Below are positions 12,039 through 22,900 of a stretch of 64,000 bases of DNA, piece by piece. The notes under the pieces were generated by a model. That model ran no database searches, had not been told where the DNA came from, and saw only the letters and a list, made by a program, of their open reading frames with translations. The position numbers were made by a program, and so were the translations under genes. Position 1 is the first letter of the stretch. Each line of letters begins with the position of its first letter. The DNA is taken from contig CM057009.1 in assembly GCA_029891345.1 (NCBI GenBank), forward strand, positions 296,328,466 through 296,392,465, in the 5' to 3' direction. The stretch is from Dryococelus australis (taxonomy: Eukaryota; Arthropoda; Insecta; Phasmatodea; Phasmatidae).

Positions 12039-12899
12039 GCACACTTCAATTCTGAATTATTACATTAGTGCATTTTGTGCACGATATGGAACATGGAATC
12101 GTAGCACTAAAACACTATAAACACATGGATTACGAAGCACTGCAGGAAGATTAATAATTAAACACAATATTGCATGATGCTACTGTCCTCTGGAGTCAGT
12201 ATGTTGCCTGTCTGTGTTGCGGAAATGCATGGTGAATGGACTAGTGGTATGCTGCACACGTCAAGCAGCTGGCACTGTCACACTCTCTGAACACCCGCCC
12301 TGTTTATTTACATTATTTCAGTGTTTGAATAGGTTTATAGTAGCTTTCTGGGCCAAAGCCATGTTGCATTTTAACTGTAATTGTATAATTTCAACTATTT
12401 TGAACAACAAAATAACATTGGTAACATGTAATTACTAAAATATATATACGGATATCTAACTAGGTCTGTTTTTTGTCACTTTGCTGCAACAAAACAGTTG
12501 TATTGTGTTGTGTTGGTGAGACTGTAGGTCAAGTAGGTTTATGTGTGTTGGTAGTTGACATGCATCATATACAATCTATGGAGAAGTATCTATTTATGTT
12601 GTCTAGTTTAAGGCGGCTGAGCTAAAAGTTTAAGGATGTAATGTTATTAATGTTCAAGTTGTATGTAATAAACACTGTTAGAGAACATGGAACTATTGAA
12701 TGATTTAATACCTTTAAGACCAACTAAAAAGTAAAACAATAATGGTAAAATATAAAACAAAAATAATAGCATTTTATGCGATAATTATTAATTTGGTAGT
12801 GCTATAACTATTTGCTAATTACTTTGAACACACATAAATTACTTACTATAGCCATGACCGTGATTTTAGCTTAACACGATTTCCGGCCTTTTGACATTA
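12039..12899. other. Non-coding spacer between elements A and B
   Basis: AT-rich sequence with no recognisable gene, repeat or RNA. A 74-codon open frame at 12214-12438 has no similarity I can name. Confidence 0.5.
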
Positions 12900-13020
12900 G
12901 CTGTTAGATGTCGGAGAGAAACGAGAAAGTGGTTATCTTAATTCCCAGAGCGAGAGCTTGAGAGAGTGCGAAGCAATTCACTTACCAGGATGTGCGAAAG
13001 AGTGCTCTCTCGAAACAGTA
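12900..13020. repeat. GAGAG-rich block upstream of element B
   Basis: This block is the same-strand counterpart of 1389-1515. It has gagagaaacgagaaag and gagagagtgcgaag spaced much as in the first block. Its repeat position upstream of an A/B-family LTR suggests it belongs to the family or was co-duplicated with it. Confidence 0.4.
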
Positions 13021-13049
13021 TCCTATGAGTTGGGAAATGCTTAATTTTT

Positions 13050-14501
13050 AACTCACTCTCTTTAAACAATACTCGCAGTGCTATCTTGTGGCACTTTCAC
13101 AAACTAATACTCAATAATTATGGTACATGCCGCTGTGTGTGTTTTGACGTGGGCTCGTGTCCCTCGCCACCCAAGACGTTTGCCCAGTCAAGCATCAAGT
13201 CCAGCACAGCAAGAAAGGCACTCTACATGAGTGTGATGCATGTGCTATGTAATGCACATCTGCACTTGGTGGAACGAGTGTAACATGTGCAATGAGTAGG
13301 AGCAGAGAACAGTCGTGCACCCCAGTGCTGGATGGTGCACATTAGTGTCAGCAAGGGTGTGCAAATAGTCCTACCAGGCAAAAGTGTGTAACGGCAAATG
13401 CCATACAAACCCTTAATAATAAAATCGTATACCATAATGCCCTGAAATTAAGCATGGCAAACAATGTTGTTTATAAGGGTCATAATTGCATTGTTTTTAT
13501 TTCATCACATGTGTGTGCATACCCATTTCATTCCATTGCAGAGTTCAGTGTTTGTATTCAATTTTATGCCAGGGTAATTTTGTGTATTCAGCATTTAATA
13601 AGTAAACAAGGGTTTATGAATGATACATGTTGTTTGCAAGGTTCCAAGAAAGAAGTAGCACACTCAAACCCCCCCAGGGCCAATTATGCATCAAGCTGGT
13701 CACAGTAGTAGCATTTGAGAACTCGCGGAGGCAAGGCTGCGTTCGTGCATGCTCCGGCGGCCCACAACCTTGTATCAACCACTTTATTGCAATAGTTACT
13801 ATATTAATCAGAACCATTTCATAACTCTTGCCGGATGCGCCTGCCCTTCTCCCTGTTGTTTTGCATTACCCCAGGCAGCATAATTAGCACTTAAACCATT
13901 GTCTGGCCCTTGGCCAATATCGCAGTGTATCCTTACCAGCGGGCTGTGCCCGGTAACAAATGTATGCTATTCCACACTTGAAATATTAATAAAGTCAAAA
14001 CAATGTGTGTGAACAGAGACTGTATGTATATTTACATGTTTATCCGCAAGGTTTGTCAGGGCATGAGCCCTTAAAATACCCATTAAAGTGCAATGTCTCA
14101 TCAAGTGTTTATTAATTAAGTCAAGTGTCTAGTGTAATTATTGCGTAACTACAGAATCTGAGGTATGTGGTCAACCAATAGACCACCAGTTAGTAACCAT
14201 TAAAAATATTACATTGCTACATTGCCTTAAGAGGTTATGCGGCATAATCAGGTCTAAAATAATTGCCAATATAATTTTATGAGGGAAGGATTCCTTCAAA
14301 CTGGAAGATTGGGTACTTGGGTGAATGACCAGCGGCCTGGAGATATACAGATTCTGCTCTACCAGAAATCACGTCATCGCCAGCACCTGGATGATGCCTG
14401 CTGCCTACTAGGTAAATAATCACAACACCTTCCTGACTTAGAACCTTGCAGCACTTCCAATTTACCGTCACCCCTTAATGACACCTCCACAGGCATCAAA
14501 T
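13050..14501 (+). repeat. LTR-like region of element B
   Basis: Non-coding. It aligns with 2950-4369 over more than 1 kb: cgcagtgtatccttaccagc near 13921 against the cacagtgtaacc block near 3878, attaataaag near 13988, and a gggcatgagccc block near 14062. Divergence is strong, with many indels. It ends just before a TGGCG primer-site motif. Confidence 0.55.
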
Positions 14502-14519
14502 TGGCGTCCCTCTGTGTGG
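14502..14519 (+). promoter_or_regulatory. Primer-binding site of element B (candidate)
   Basis: TGGCGTCCCTCTGTGTGG begins directly after the LTR-like region. The TGG start (complement of tRNA CCA) and its position before the gag leader fit a minus-strand primer site. The tRNA is not assigned. Confidence 0.5.
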
Positions 14520-15041
14520 CCTAATCTTTTATTCACATCAATCCCTTCATCAAAATTTCAAAACCCGACAAATTAATTTTTCCACAAGAATTTTTCCTAT
14601 CGTGTTCCTGCCCAGAACTCCCACAATATTCCCTGCATAGCCACAATGGGCATGACAGAGAAGCAGGATGTGGTCAACTACAGCGCCGCGATGCTCTACA
14701 CACCGTCGGGTCGCCGGGAAAGTGTGCCATGTGAGTGAGCAATAAAAGCACACCAAAACAGCGAGGCAGCCACCATAGCTTCAGCGAAGGAGGACACGCA
14801 CAGAAGAACTGCAATTTTGGAGCGTGTGACATCAGGCTGCCCAGTGCTGGCCAGCTGAGCGCAGATCGATCGGTAGAGAAGTGCATCAGCTCTCCCCCCA
14901 CCGCGCCACCGGCCGGTCACTAACACCTTGTCGGCATGCGAGAGGAACAGCCACGAGAGGGGAAGGTGCTCCCTCCCCTCCAATGCCATACAGCTGCGAT
15001 ACTCCGTGTCAACTGCGCACATGGTCTTATGTAAATAAACA

Positions 15042-16690
15042 ATGGCTGGCCAAATTAAGAGTGGTACGCTCGCGATTATGTGTTTGCAGGTGTTTGTGCC
15101 TGGCACCGCAAGACACACTCGCTAAATACGAACTTGGCACTTCGTACTGCGATGCAAAAGAAAGATCAGCTCACTAGTCAATTGTGCCACGAGCAACTGC
15201 GGGACGAACAGCAAAGATGAGGTAGTGAAACCACAACAGCAGATAGTGAAAATTGCGGAAAATCCAGAATTTCCAAATTACCAATTGTGAAACTGGTGTA
15301 ATAACCTCCTTATGCATCGGGCAAGGTTTAATTCGGCTTAAATGTAAACAGTGCAACACAACATATCACAAGGAATTCCTGAACGAAACGGAACTCTTGA
15401 CAGTGACAGGATTGGAATTTGCATATCAGCAATGCAGCCTTAGTGAAAGCATTCACAACACGTGCAACATAGTAAAGGATTACTTGAAAGGATGCGAATC
15501 GCAAGTAGACACTGGTAAACAAGAAGATTATAAGAGGGAAGAAAAATTCCAACAGACATGGAAGAATTGTGGAAGCAAGAAGTCAGAGATATGTGTAAAC
15601 AATGGCAGCAAGCATCGCACAACTGCCACACAGCAACAGTGCGCACGTTGCCAGCAGCGAACTGGAACCTCCCACCCAGTCCATACCATTGCATCATATA
15701 ACCATTCCTTTCACATTTATACCAACCACCCCATTCTACCCACAATTACCGCAGTTTCCCACACCAATGTACCAAGTCATGCTACAACCTGTAGCCACAC
15801 CTTATCCCTACTTGTAATCAGTACCAAACCTACCTCAACGGCAACATGAAAACGAGTCCTGTCAGTGAGCCCTTGCGAGAGGACTGAAGGGAAGACGAAG
15901 ACATTGGACTACAAAACACACAACAACCACCAAGGCCGATTGCAACCAAAACACTGGCTAAGTTCCAAACCTTACCAACTTCTGCTGGCACAGCAATGGA
16001 AGATCCTACCGCTTGTGTGAACGACTGTACATCAAGATTCACTTGGCATGGTGTCTGGGTAGAATGGGCTGGTTGCATCTGAGAGCAACTCCGCAGAGAT
16101 GCCCACTCTTGTGGGAATCCTTCAATCACTACGGGTTGCAGTAGTCATAATCCTTGCAAACTTTCCAATACCGATTGTGCGGCACTTTCTCGTCACTGTG
16201 CACGAAAACAAGGCTTACAATGGAAGAGCAGTCAGCAAGTGAACCACTCACGGCGTTCATGGCACTAATACCACTATTGAATGGGATGTTGAAGGCTGCA
16301 ATGCAAACAACCGCAATACTGGAGAGAAACCTGTGTCAGCTGTGCCGCGACTTGAATGCAACACGATATCGCCACAAGCAACCACGAGAATGTGAACGAA
16401 CGGCGAGTGAATACAAATACAAACAGAACAGTGCATCGTTTGGACAATACCAGGAAAATTTCAGCGAACTCAGACCAAAAAACAAACATCAGGCGAATTG
16501 GGACAAATTTCCACCTCGGTAACAGTGCGCCGGGAAAAATCCGGGAAATTCGAGTGTGCACGTAAAGGTGGGACAAGAGCCAACCACCGAGGTGGCAGTG
16601 TCGGCACTGTAAAGGGGAGAAGTCCATCACTGGCACACGCAGTGTTTGAACAACCCGAACTTACCAAGAGTGCAGGATAACAGCACACAG
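15042..16690 (+). pseudogene. Gag region of element B, with PHD-like zinc module
   Basis: The ATG at 15042 sits in caatggctggcc, matching element A's gag start. Near 15330-15440 the sequence reads LKCKQCNTTYHKE, the same Cx2Cx4H core as element A's first module. A Pro/Thr-rich linker follows (about 15650-15820), then a capsid-like region and a basic stretch (about 16330-16680). The order and composition follow element A. The region is broken. Confidence 0.6.
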
Positions 16691-16799
16691 CAAGGAAACG
16701 GGAAGCAGTGATGAAGGGGCTGGACGCTCCTGCCACCCTGCTCCCACTACAAAAAAGAAACACCGGACCATCACTGCAGCAAGCACTCGTCAGCCAGGT

Positions 16800-17240
16800 T
16801 AGTAGCACAATGGCTTAATTCATTCGCTTTTTGGTAACTGTCAATAATCACCACTGTCGTGCATTAATTAATATTGCGGCGTTCCACAATTTCATCCAGC
16901 CACATTTTGTAAATGAAGACGATTTTGTGTTTACTGATCATGTAATTAGACTTGCCACAGCAAAGCAATAGTGCAAGCGAAAATCATTGTGCGTGTGCAG
17001 GATATAGGGACCACTACAACCGCAATTATTACACCGGACATTTGCAAAGATGCAATTCTTGGCATTCTTTGGTTGATGGAACCAAACACCATTGTTGAGT
17101 CAGTGGCCCGGAGAATACACTTCGGCGCGAAAGAGCGGTGTACTGTTTATAACCTAGACCAGCACCCGACAGATAGTATTCCTGTAGTTTCACTCGAGGA
17201 AATCGACCACGATATTCCACCCGAACATAAGGCAGCCTTC
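16800..17240 (+). pseudogene. Protease region of element B
   Basis: The segment from about 16825 reads like the retropepsin N-terminal half (LVTVNNHHCRALIN, then FIQPHFV). About 200 bases later, near 17055, AILGILWLMEPN matches the conserved ILG turn of Gypsy proteases. The order matches element A. The region is decayed. Confidence 0.55.
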
Positions 17241-17249
17241 TAACGCTTG

Positions 17250-17990
17250 TTGGAAGAGCGTCGGGGCGTATTCGCCATGCGTGACAGCCTACATCGAACC
17301 ACGGTGGCCAAGCACGAAATTCCACTCTAAAAACCAAGGGCCTATCCGCACTCCGCCGCGAAATCATTTGCCGCATCATGCGAAAATTGCCATCAACTGA
17401 TACAAGAAATGCTCGGAGACGGGGTAATAGAACCGACAACTAGCCCATATAATTAGGCTATTATGCTAGCACCTAAAACAGACTGCAATTGAATATTCTG
17501 CATAGATTTCCGCCCAATGAACCAGTTGATACACAGTGCACTTTCCCACTATATCGGCATCAAGGATGCCTTAAGTTCACTCGGCCAAGCAAAAATATTC
17601 ACATCATTGGACCTTAAATGAGGGTACTGGCAAGTTCCGGTAAAGATGGAGGATCATGAGAAAACCACTTTTACAGCCCCTCATGGACGTGTGTTCCAAT
17701 TTTGTGCAATGCCGTACAGTCTTAAGTGAGCCCTTGCAACCTTTCAATCTATTGTTGGTTCGTATTCTGAATGACCTCATTGGGAACAAACTGAATCTGG
17801 AACAGCTACAGGTAACAGCGGACTATGCGAACCGCATACCCAAATACAGTTTCGCAAATTTTTCGGACTGGCTAACTTGCTGCGAGAGCACGTGGAGGGG
17901 TTCGTTATCATAATTGCGCCACTAAGGGAACTACTCTCACTGCAGCATAGGTTTCAATGGAACAGTAAAGCAGAACATGCGTTTAAGTAA
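17250..17990 (+). pseudogene. Partial reverse transcriptase region of element B
   Basis: The recognisable part includes FRPMNQLIH and IKDALSSLGQAK near 17505-17600, which parallel IKDALSSLGKAR in element A. A connection-domain remnant at about 17830-17990 (QIFRTG-like) follows. The region ends abruptly at the junction with fragment E near 18.0 kb. Confidence 0.65.
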
Positions 17991-18009
17991 ATCGAGGAAC
18001 ATTGTAGGC

Positions 18010-18850
18010 TGAATTGGTGTGTTCAATTATTACCAGCTGCTTCATCTCCTCGATTTGTTTCTCAACAAGCTGCCTCTAGTAGGGTGATGAGTTGCCTGGC
18101 TTGTTGTATGTCAGGGCGACAAATGTTAATTTTGTGCATGATGCTGCTGATTTGCCTTATTGTTCCTTGGTGCTCGAACACCTTGTAGTGCGTGTTCAAA
18201 ATAGCTACCAACTGTGCTACTACCGGTTTGTCTAGTAGGTGGTTCACATCTTCGCCCGTAATGCCCTGTCATGTTTCGTTTGTTACTGCTCCTTCTAGGT
18301 GATCGATCTCCCCTTCTCGGTTCCTAGATACATTTTGCCTTGCTGGCTGTCAATGATTGCCTGTAGCTTGGGTAGCCAGGTTTGCCCTAGAATTATGATT
18401 TCTCTTAACCCACAGGCCGCGAAACATTCGGTCGGGATAATCTCTCTTCCCACCTAGATCAACAGTGTGATCACGCTGCAATGACAGAAGCATTCCCTCT
18501 TGGACCATATTCACAGTGGTGGTGGTGTCCAGGAGTTCTGAATCTTGGGTAACTTTTGTTAAAGCTGACTGGCGAATGAAATTTGCAATCGTTGTGTCTT
18601 TACTGTGATACACACCGGTTCTTTGGTTTACCCCTCCCTCCTTGGGCATCTCTTAACACCACTACTTCTGGAGCCAAATTTATTTTGCCACTGCTAGTGA
18701 CCCTCCTGTTTTCCCCAGGTATGGTGTTTTCCGCAAATTTTTGTGCCCTCGCTCTTCTTTGATGTGCTCTGGACACTGGTCTCGGCCTTTGCAGTATTGG
18801 CTTTAGCGTCGTCCTAGCAGCATCTGCCTTGAAGCACTGGGCAGTCGCGA
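18010..18850 (-). mobile_element. Minus-strand Ty3/Gypsy fragment E (gag end and protease)
   Basis: Read on the minus strand, this fragment has a basic Gag-like C-terminal stretch (about 18850-18640) and a retropepsin-like region (about 18640-18300) with TVNMVQEGMLLSL and an ILG-like turn. A Glu/Gln-rich helical stretch (about 18250-18060) follows. Its protease is unlike those of A, C or D, so it is probably a separate Gypsy lineage. It has no LTRs and is cut at both ends, by element B on one side and fragment C1 on the other. Confidence 0.6.
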
Positions 18851-18854
18851 TGGG

Positions 18855-19860
18855 AATACGAAGTTGGATCAGGATCTTGATTTTATTACTGTAGGTTTTA
18901 GTAGTGCACTTCATGATTCCACGGGAGCTTTACCTTCTCTCTCTTTCCTTGATTGTCGCCATGGTCATCCTATACTGAACATCTGGAATATCCTGCCTTC
19001 CCCCTCATCCCTTGGTGATGCTGACAACTATAGTCTGCTCGAGGTGGCTGTACGCTCAGGGCTGCACTGCTGTAGGTCGTTGCTAAAATGGACCAGGGTA
19101 GATTGCCCATTGATTTCAGGGTTGTGGACCTGGTCCTTTGTAAGAATTTTACCCTCGCAGATTTGGGAAAGGATTTGACAGGGAAGTAATAACCCTCTTT
19201 AAGGTTTCAAAAATTTAGGTCCAAATACTCCAAGTCTTATATCGCCCTACTTTCATCACTCATTCAGAAAGGCTCATGTATCCTAGTTAAAAGGAAGACT
19301 TATGTGCAATGTAATTGAGTATGTATTATCCATAGCGTATATCTATTTGCAGCTCAACCGAGTTATTTTGTTAGCGCACATTTGTATTCTTACCTTTGTT
19401 CCTTTGTTATTTATGTTATTTTCCCCCCCTATTCATCCTCCTTAAATGTTTTTCCTAGCCCTCCGACCAAGTCATACTGAGAGCACCCTACTATGCCTGC
19501 CACTACTATTTGGGAGCTGTTCGAGTCTGTAGACTGAGGAGGTTTAGCCCCTGCTGGTTACGCTTAAGCAACCCCCCGTGTGCCTACGTGAAGCTGTTCC
19601 TGTGCGCCCAAGAAGAGGCCGGCTCTCTTGGCGCTGAGATGCCTTCCAGCTCTTAGTTGCCCACCATCTCTGGAGACCGAAAGATGGTGGAGCTTATCAC
19701 TCCCTCATATTGAAAATGTGGCAAATTGAATTTTATCTACATATTACTGTGTTTTGTATCATCCTATACTGTCTAGTCTCATTGTATGCTTCTTTTTCTA
19801 CTGTACTGTGCATTCGAGTTTTTATGTTCTGTTTCTTCTGTGCATTATGAGTGCAATCTA
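18855..19860 (+). mobile_element. C-family Gypsy fragment C1 (integrase end and 3' region)
   Basis: It starts inside integrase: LDQDLDFITVGFSSALHDST parallels NLDLINVGFNSALRSS in copy C2 (about 21645). It keeps the integrase C-terminal end to about 19300 and a T- and C-rich 3' region that resembles the equivalent parts of C2 and C3. The fragment is 5'-truncated and decayed, with no gag or polymerase. The 3' edge is not sharp. Confidence 0.65.
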
Positions 19861-20549
19861 CCGATGTGAATTTTGACAGAGACTAGTCCCCAATGCACAG
19901 GTTTCGGGGGTGGTGGTTGTGACGTCAGCACCATCATATTAAGTTCATTAGCGCCATCTGCTTCTATGCAGTGGTGTACGCTCAGTTCGGCTCTGATCCC
20001 CTCCTCTTTCCGACTGGTTCTCTGTCTTTGCCATACTGTTCCTGCTTCAAGCATCATTTTTTTATTGTTGTGGCAGTTTATTTATGGCGTTGCACATCCT
20101 TGCTCTGTCTATTTTATGCCCTTCAGATGTCTGCTATGTTACGCCAATACACTATGCCTGCTAGATTTATCTTTGTTCCTGATGGCTTAGTTGCACTTCC
20201 CCTCGGTCAGCCGAGGTCAAACAACACAACCATGTTTTCGAACTGATGTTTCACTAGTCACACTACAGAGCATTGGGGCACTTAAAAAAAAAATGGTGGG
20301 TCATGGAAAATGTTTCAAGTTTGCATTAGTTTTTTTTTTTTTTTTTTTTTTTTTTTGGCAATTTATGTGAAAAGTGGTGGTGTACTTTGGGTGTGCAGTA
20401 ATGATAGTCCATTTATAAATTTTGGATTCAGTTGTCCTTCCAAATTACATTTTGGCTTAACTATGGCGTCGCATTAATTTGTGTACTTTTTTTTTTTTAA
20501 CAAAAGCCTAAATTTCCAATAATATAATATTAAATACAAACTATGCAGT
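19861..20549. other. Non-coding stretch with poly-T tract
   Basis: No gene visible. A T tract of about 27 lies at 20330-20356, with shorter T runs near 20490. Part of this interval may be the 3' end of C1. Confidence 0.5.
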
Positions 20550-22900
20550 TATGGTGGTAGGCAGTCGTATCAAGCCCTTAGTTTATCTTGATCCGGTCGG
20601 CATTCTCACTTTTTTCATAGCTGTAGCTAGTGTGGCAAGCCTATCCCTTTGCCCAGAGGATGTTTTACTAAAGGCGACATCGTGAAAACCTGTTCCACTG
20701 TCCGCTTGAATTTTAAAACTGGGGCGCTTGGTATTACGTTTGTCGCACTTCAAGTTCAAGGTTCACCATGTGCAGGGCAGTGACAACCAGACAGCAGATG
20801 TACTATCGCATATGTTCGATGGCGAGTACTTTGAGGTGGAGTCAGATGGTGCGCCAGTTCCTTCGGTCAATCTCATTCAGAGGTTTCCTGAATTTTTGTA
20901 AAGCTGCGAGATCAGCATGGTGACGATTTCTGTTCTCGTATGATTAAGAACATACAAAATGGCCTAGTACTGCTGTATGTGGAGGAGAGAGAAGTTTTAT
21001 ATTATACTGGTAGAAATGGCAGAGCTCGAAAGATCGTGGTGCCCTTACCTTTGCAGCCCATGGTAATTACATACTTCCACGACTCCGTTTTCGGAGGACA
21101 TCAGGGCATCGCTAGGGCATTTCAACACAGTGTGGTGTATTTTGCTTCGCCTTCGTTATGCGAAGATGTGGCTGCTTATGTTCGCTCCTGCGAGCCCTGC
21201 CAGAAGTGCAAGTACGTCAAGCGAGCTAATGAGGAGTAGCCCGACAGTCATCTTCCGGAAGGCCCTTGGCACAGTGTGCATCTTGATGTGTTTGGGCCTT
21301 TAATCCGTACGAGGAAGGGTAATATATACATTTGGATTCCTCTGGATATTTTTAGTAAATTTGTCTTTCTCCTACCAATGCGAAATATGAAATCTTCAAC
21401 CATTGTCAGGGACTTAAGTGTACAAATCTGGAGGGTGTTCAGCGTCCCCGCTGAGATCCTGACAGACAATGCATGTTACTTCACCTCTGCATTATTTACA
21501 GACATGTGTTTTAGGTGGTCCATGAAACATTTCACCTCGAGCCCATATTACCCTAAGGGTAATCAGTTGGAATGTTTTAATAAATACTTGAAGGCCTGGC
21601 TTACCATATTTTATAATGCTTATCACCCCCATTCGAATGAAAACTTGGATCTCATCAATGTGGGGTTTAACAGTGCCCTCCGTAGTTCCATGGGTGTTCC
21701 TCCGTCTTTACCGTTTGTGGGCCGAGCTCACACACATCCCTTACTTCACCTCTGAAATATCCCTCCATTTTCTTCCACCTTGTCTGAGGCTGACCAGGAA
21801 TTGCTGCTGGGCGAGTTGCAGAGGCGACTGTCTGCAGCCCAGGAATACGTAAATGAAAGGTTAAGCGCTTCTCCCACTCCTGCCAATTTTGTGGTCAGTG
21901 AATTGGTGTTGGAAAAGTGCTACTGTCTCGCGGACTGGGAAATATGACATAGGCTCAAAGCTCGTGCCAAAATTTGAAGACTCCCTTAGGATATCCAAAT
22001 GTCTTGGTGTAAATACAGTTACGTTGGTTGATCCCACTTCAGGCCGCTCCTACAGAAAAGCGCATATGTGCCAGCTAAAAAAAAAAATGTAGCTAGAACT
22101 TAATCATTGTTATTTTTTGTGCATTATGGCTATAATGGTGTGTAATTGTGTTTTGTTTCGACGCCCCTCTATTTCCCCTTTCCTTTCCTTTATTTTTTAT
22201 TTAATTTGTTCCCCCTTAATCTTTCCGATTTGTGTTTTTCTATATTACCTGTCTTCCCATCGAGTGGCCCTGATGTGCCGACAGCTTCGCTTCGTTTTGT
22301 ACCTGGATGCTGGACCGCTGTTCGTCTGGCGGCAGTGCTGATTCATCCTCGCTCCCAGCTGTGCCCGAGAAGTCACCCAGTCTCATGTTCCCTGTGCTTG
22401 GCGCCTCTCATCGTAGTGCTCTCCCGGCAAAGAACCTTGTCTTCAATGATTATGACATTATATATTTTTCTGGATTGTACCTGTGAATATTTTTTCCATC
22501 TTTATTCTAAAACTAGATTCTGCCTACCATATTTTGTATTTGTGAGACGATTGGGTGGCCAGGGCTTGAGTAAAGACATTTATGTGCTGTGTTTGCTAGG
22601 GGATCTTCTACCTAGGGCTGTTTTTTAGTGCTGGGAATTGAGCCGGTGCAGTGGCGCCAGCTTCAATACTGCTTCTCATAATCGTCGGTACAGGCGCTAG
22701 TGACTTTCGATCGGGTTGCTCGGCTTCTCGTACCTTGTTCCATGCCATTCCTCCCCACCCACTTCCCTTCTGGTGTCGTCATAATCAATGGGGGTATGGA
22801 TTTGTGATCAGCGGGAGGTTGGTGAAGTGGTGGGGCTTGTCACTTTACTACCATCGGGCCTGTGCTACACTCCCTTCCTTCACCGCTTCATGAGACCCAG
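20550..22900 (+). mobile_element. C-family Gypsy copy C2 (RNase H end, integrase, 3' region)
   Basis: It begins near the end of RNase H (FKVHHVQGSDNQTADVLSH, about 20755-20815). The complete order of integrase domains follows: a zinc domain with HHCC-type spacing ending CEPCQKCK (about 21060-21220), a catalytic core (about 21270-21740) and a C-terminal domain ending RKAHMCQLKK (about 21890-22090). A non-coding, T/C-rich 3' region continues to about 22.9 kb. The copy is 5'-truncated and carries several breaks, but is the best-preserved integrase of this family in the window. Confidence 0.8.

Larger units (their letters stand above)
13020..17990 (+). mobile_element. Ty3/Gypsy element B (fossil, 3'-truncated)
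   Basis: A plus-strand relative of element A in the same orientation. It has a long LTR-like region, a primer site, gag with a PHD-like module, a protease remnant and part of reverse transcriptase. The element stops near 18.0 kb, where a minus-strand Gypsy fragment begins, so most of pol and the 3' LTR are absent. It is broken in many places and appears more decayed than A. Confidence 0.75.

Noticed and set aside
22146-22628. 160-codon open frame after the integrase of C2
   Set aside because: It is Leu/Phe/Pro-rich from T/C-rich DNA, overlaps another frame, and lies in the 3' non-coding region shared with C1 and C3.
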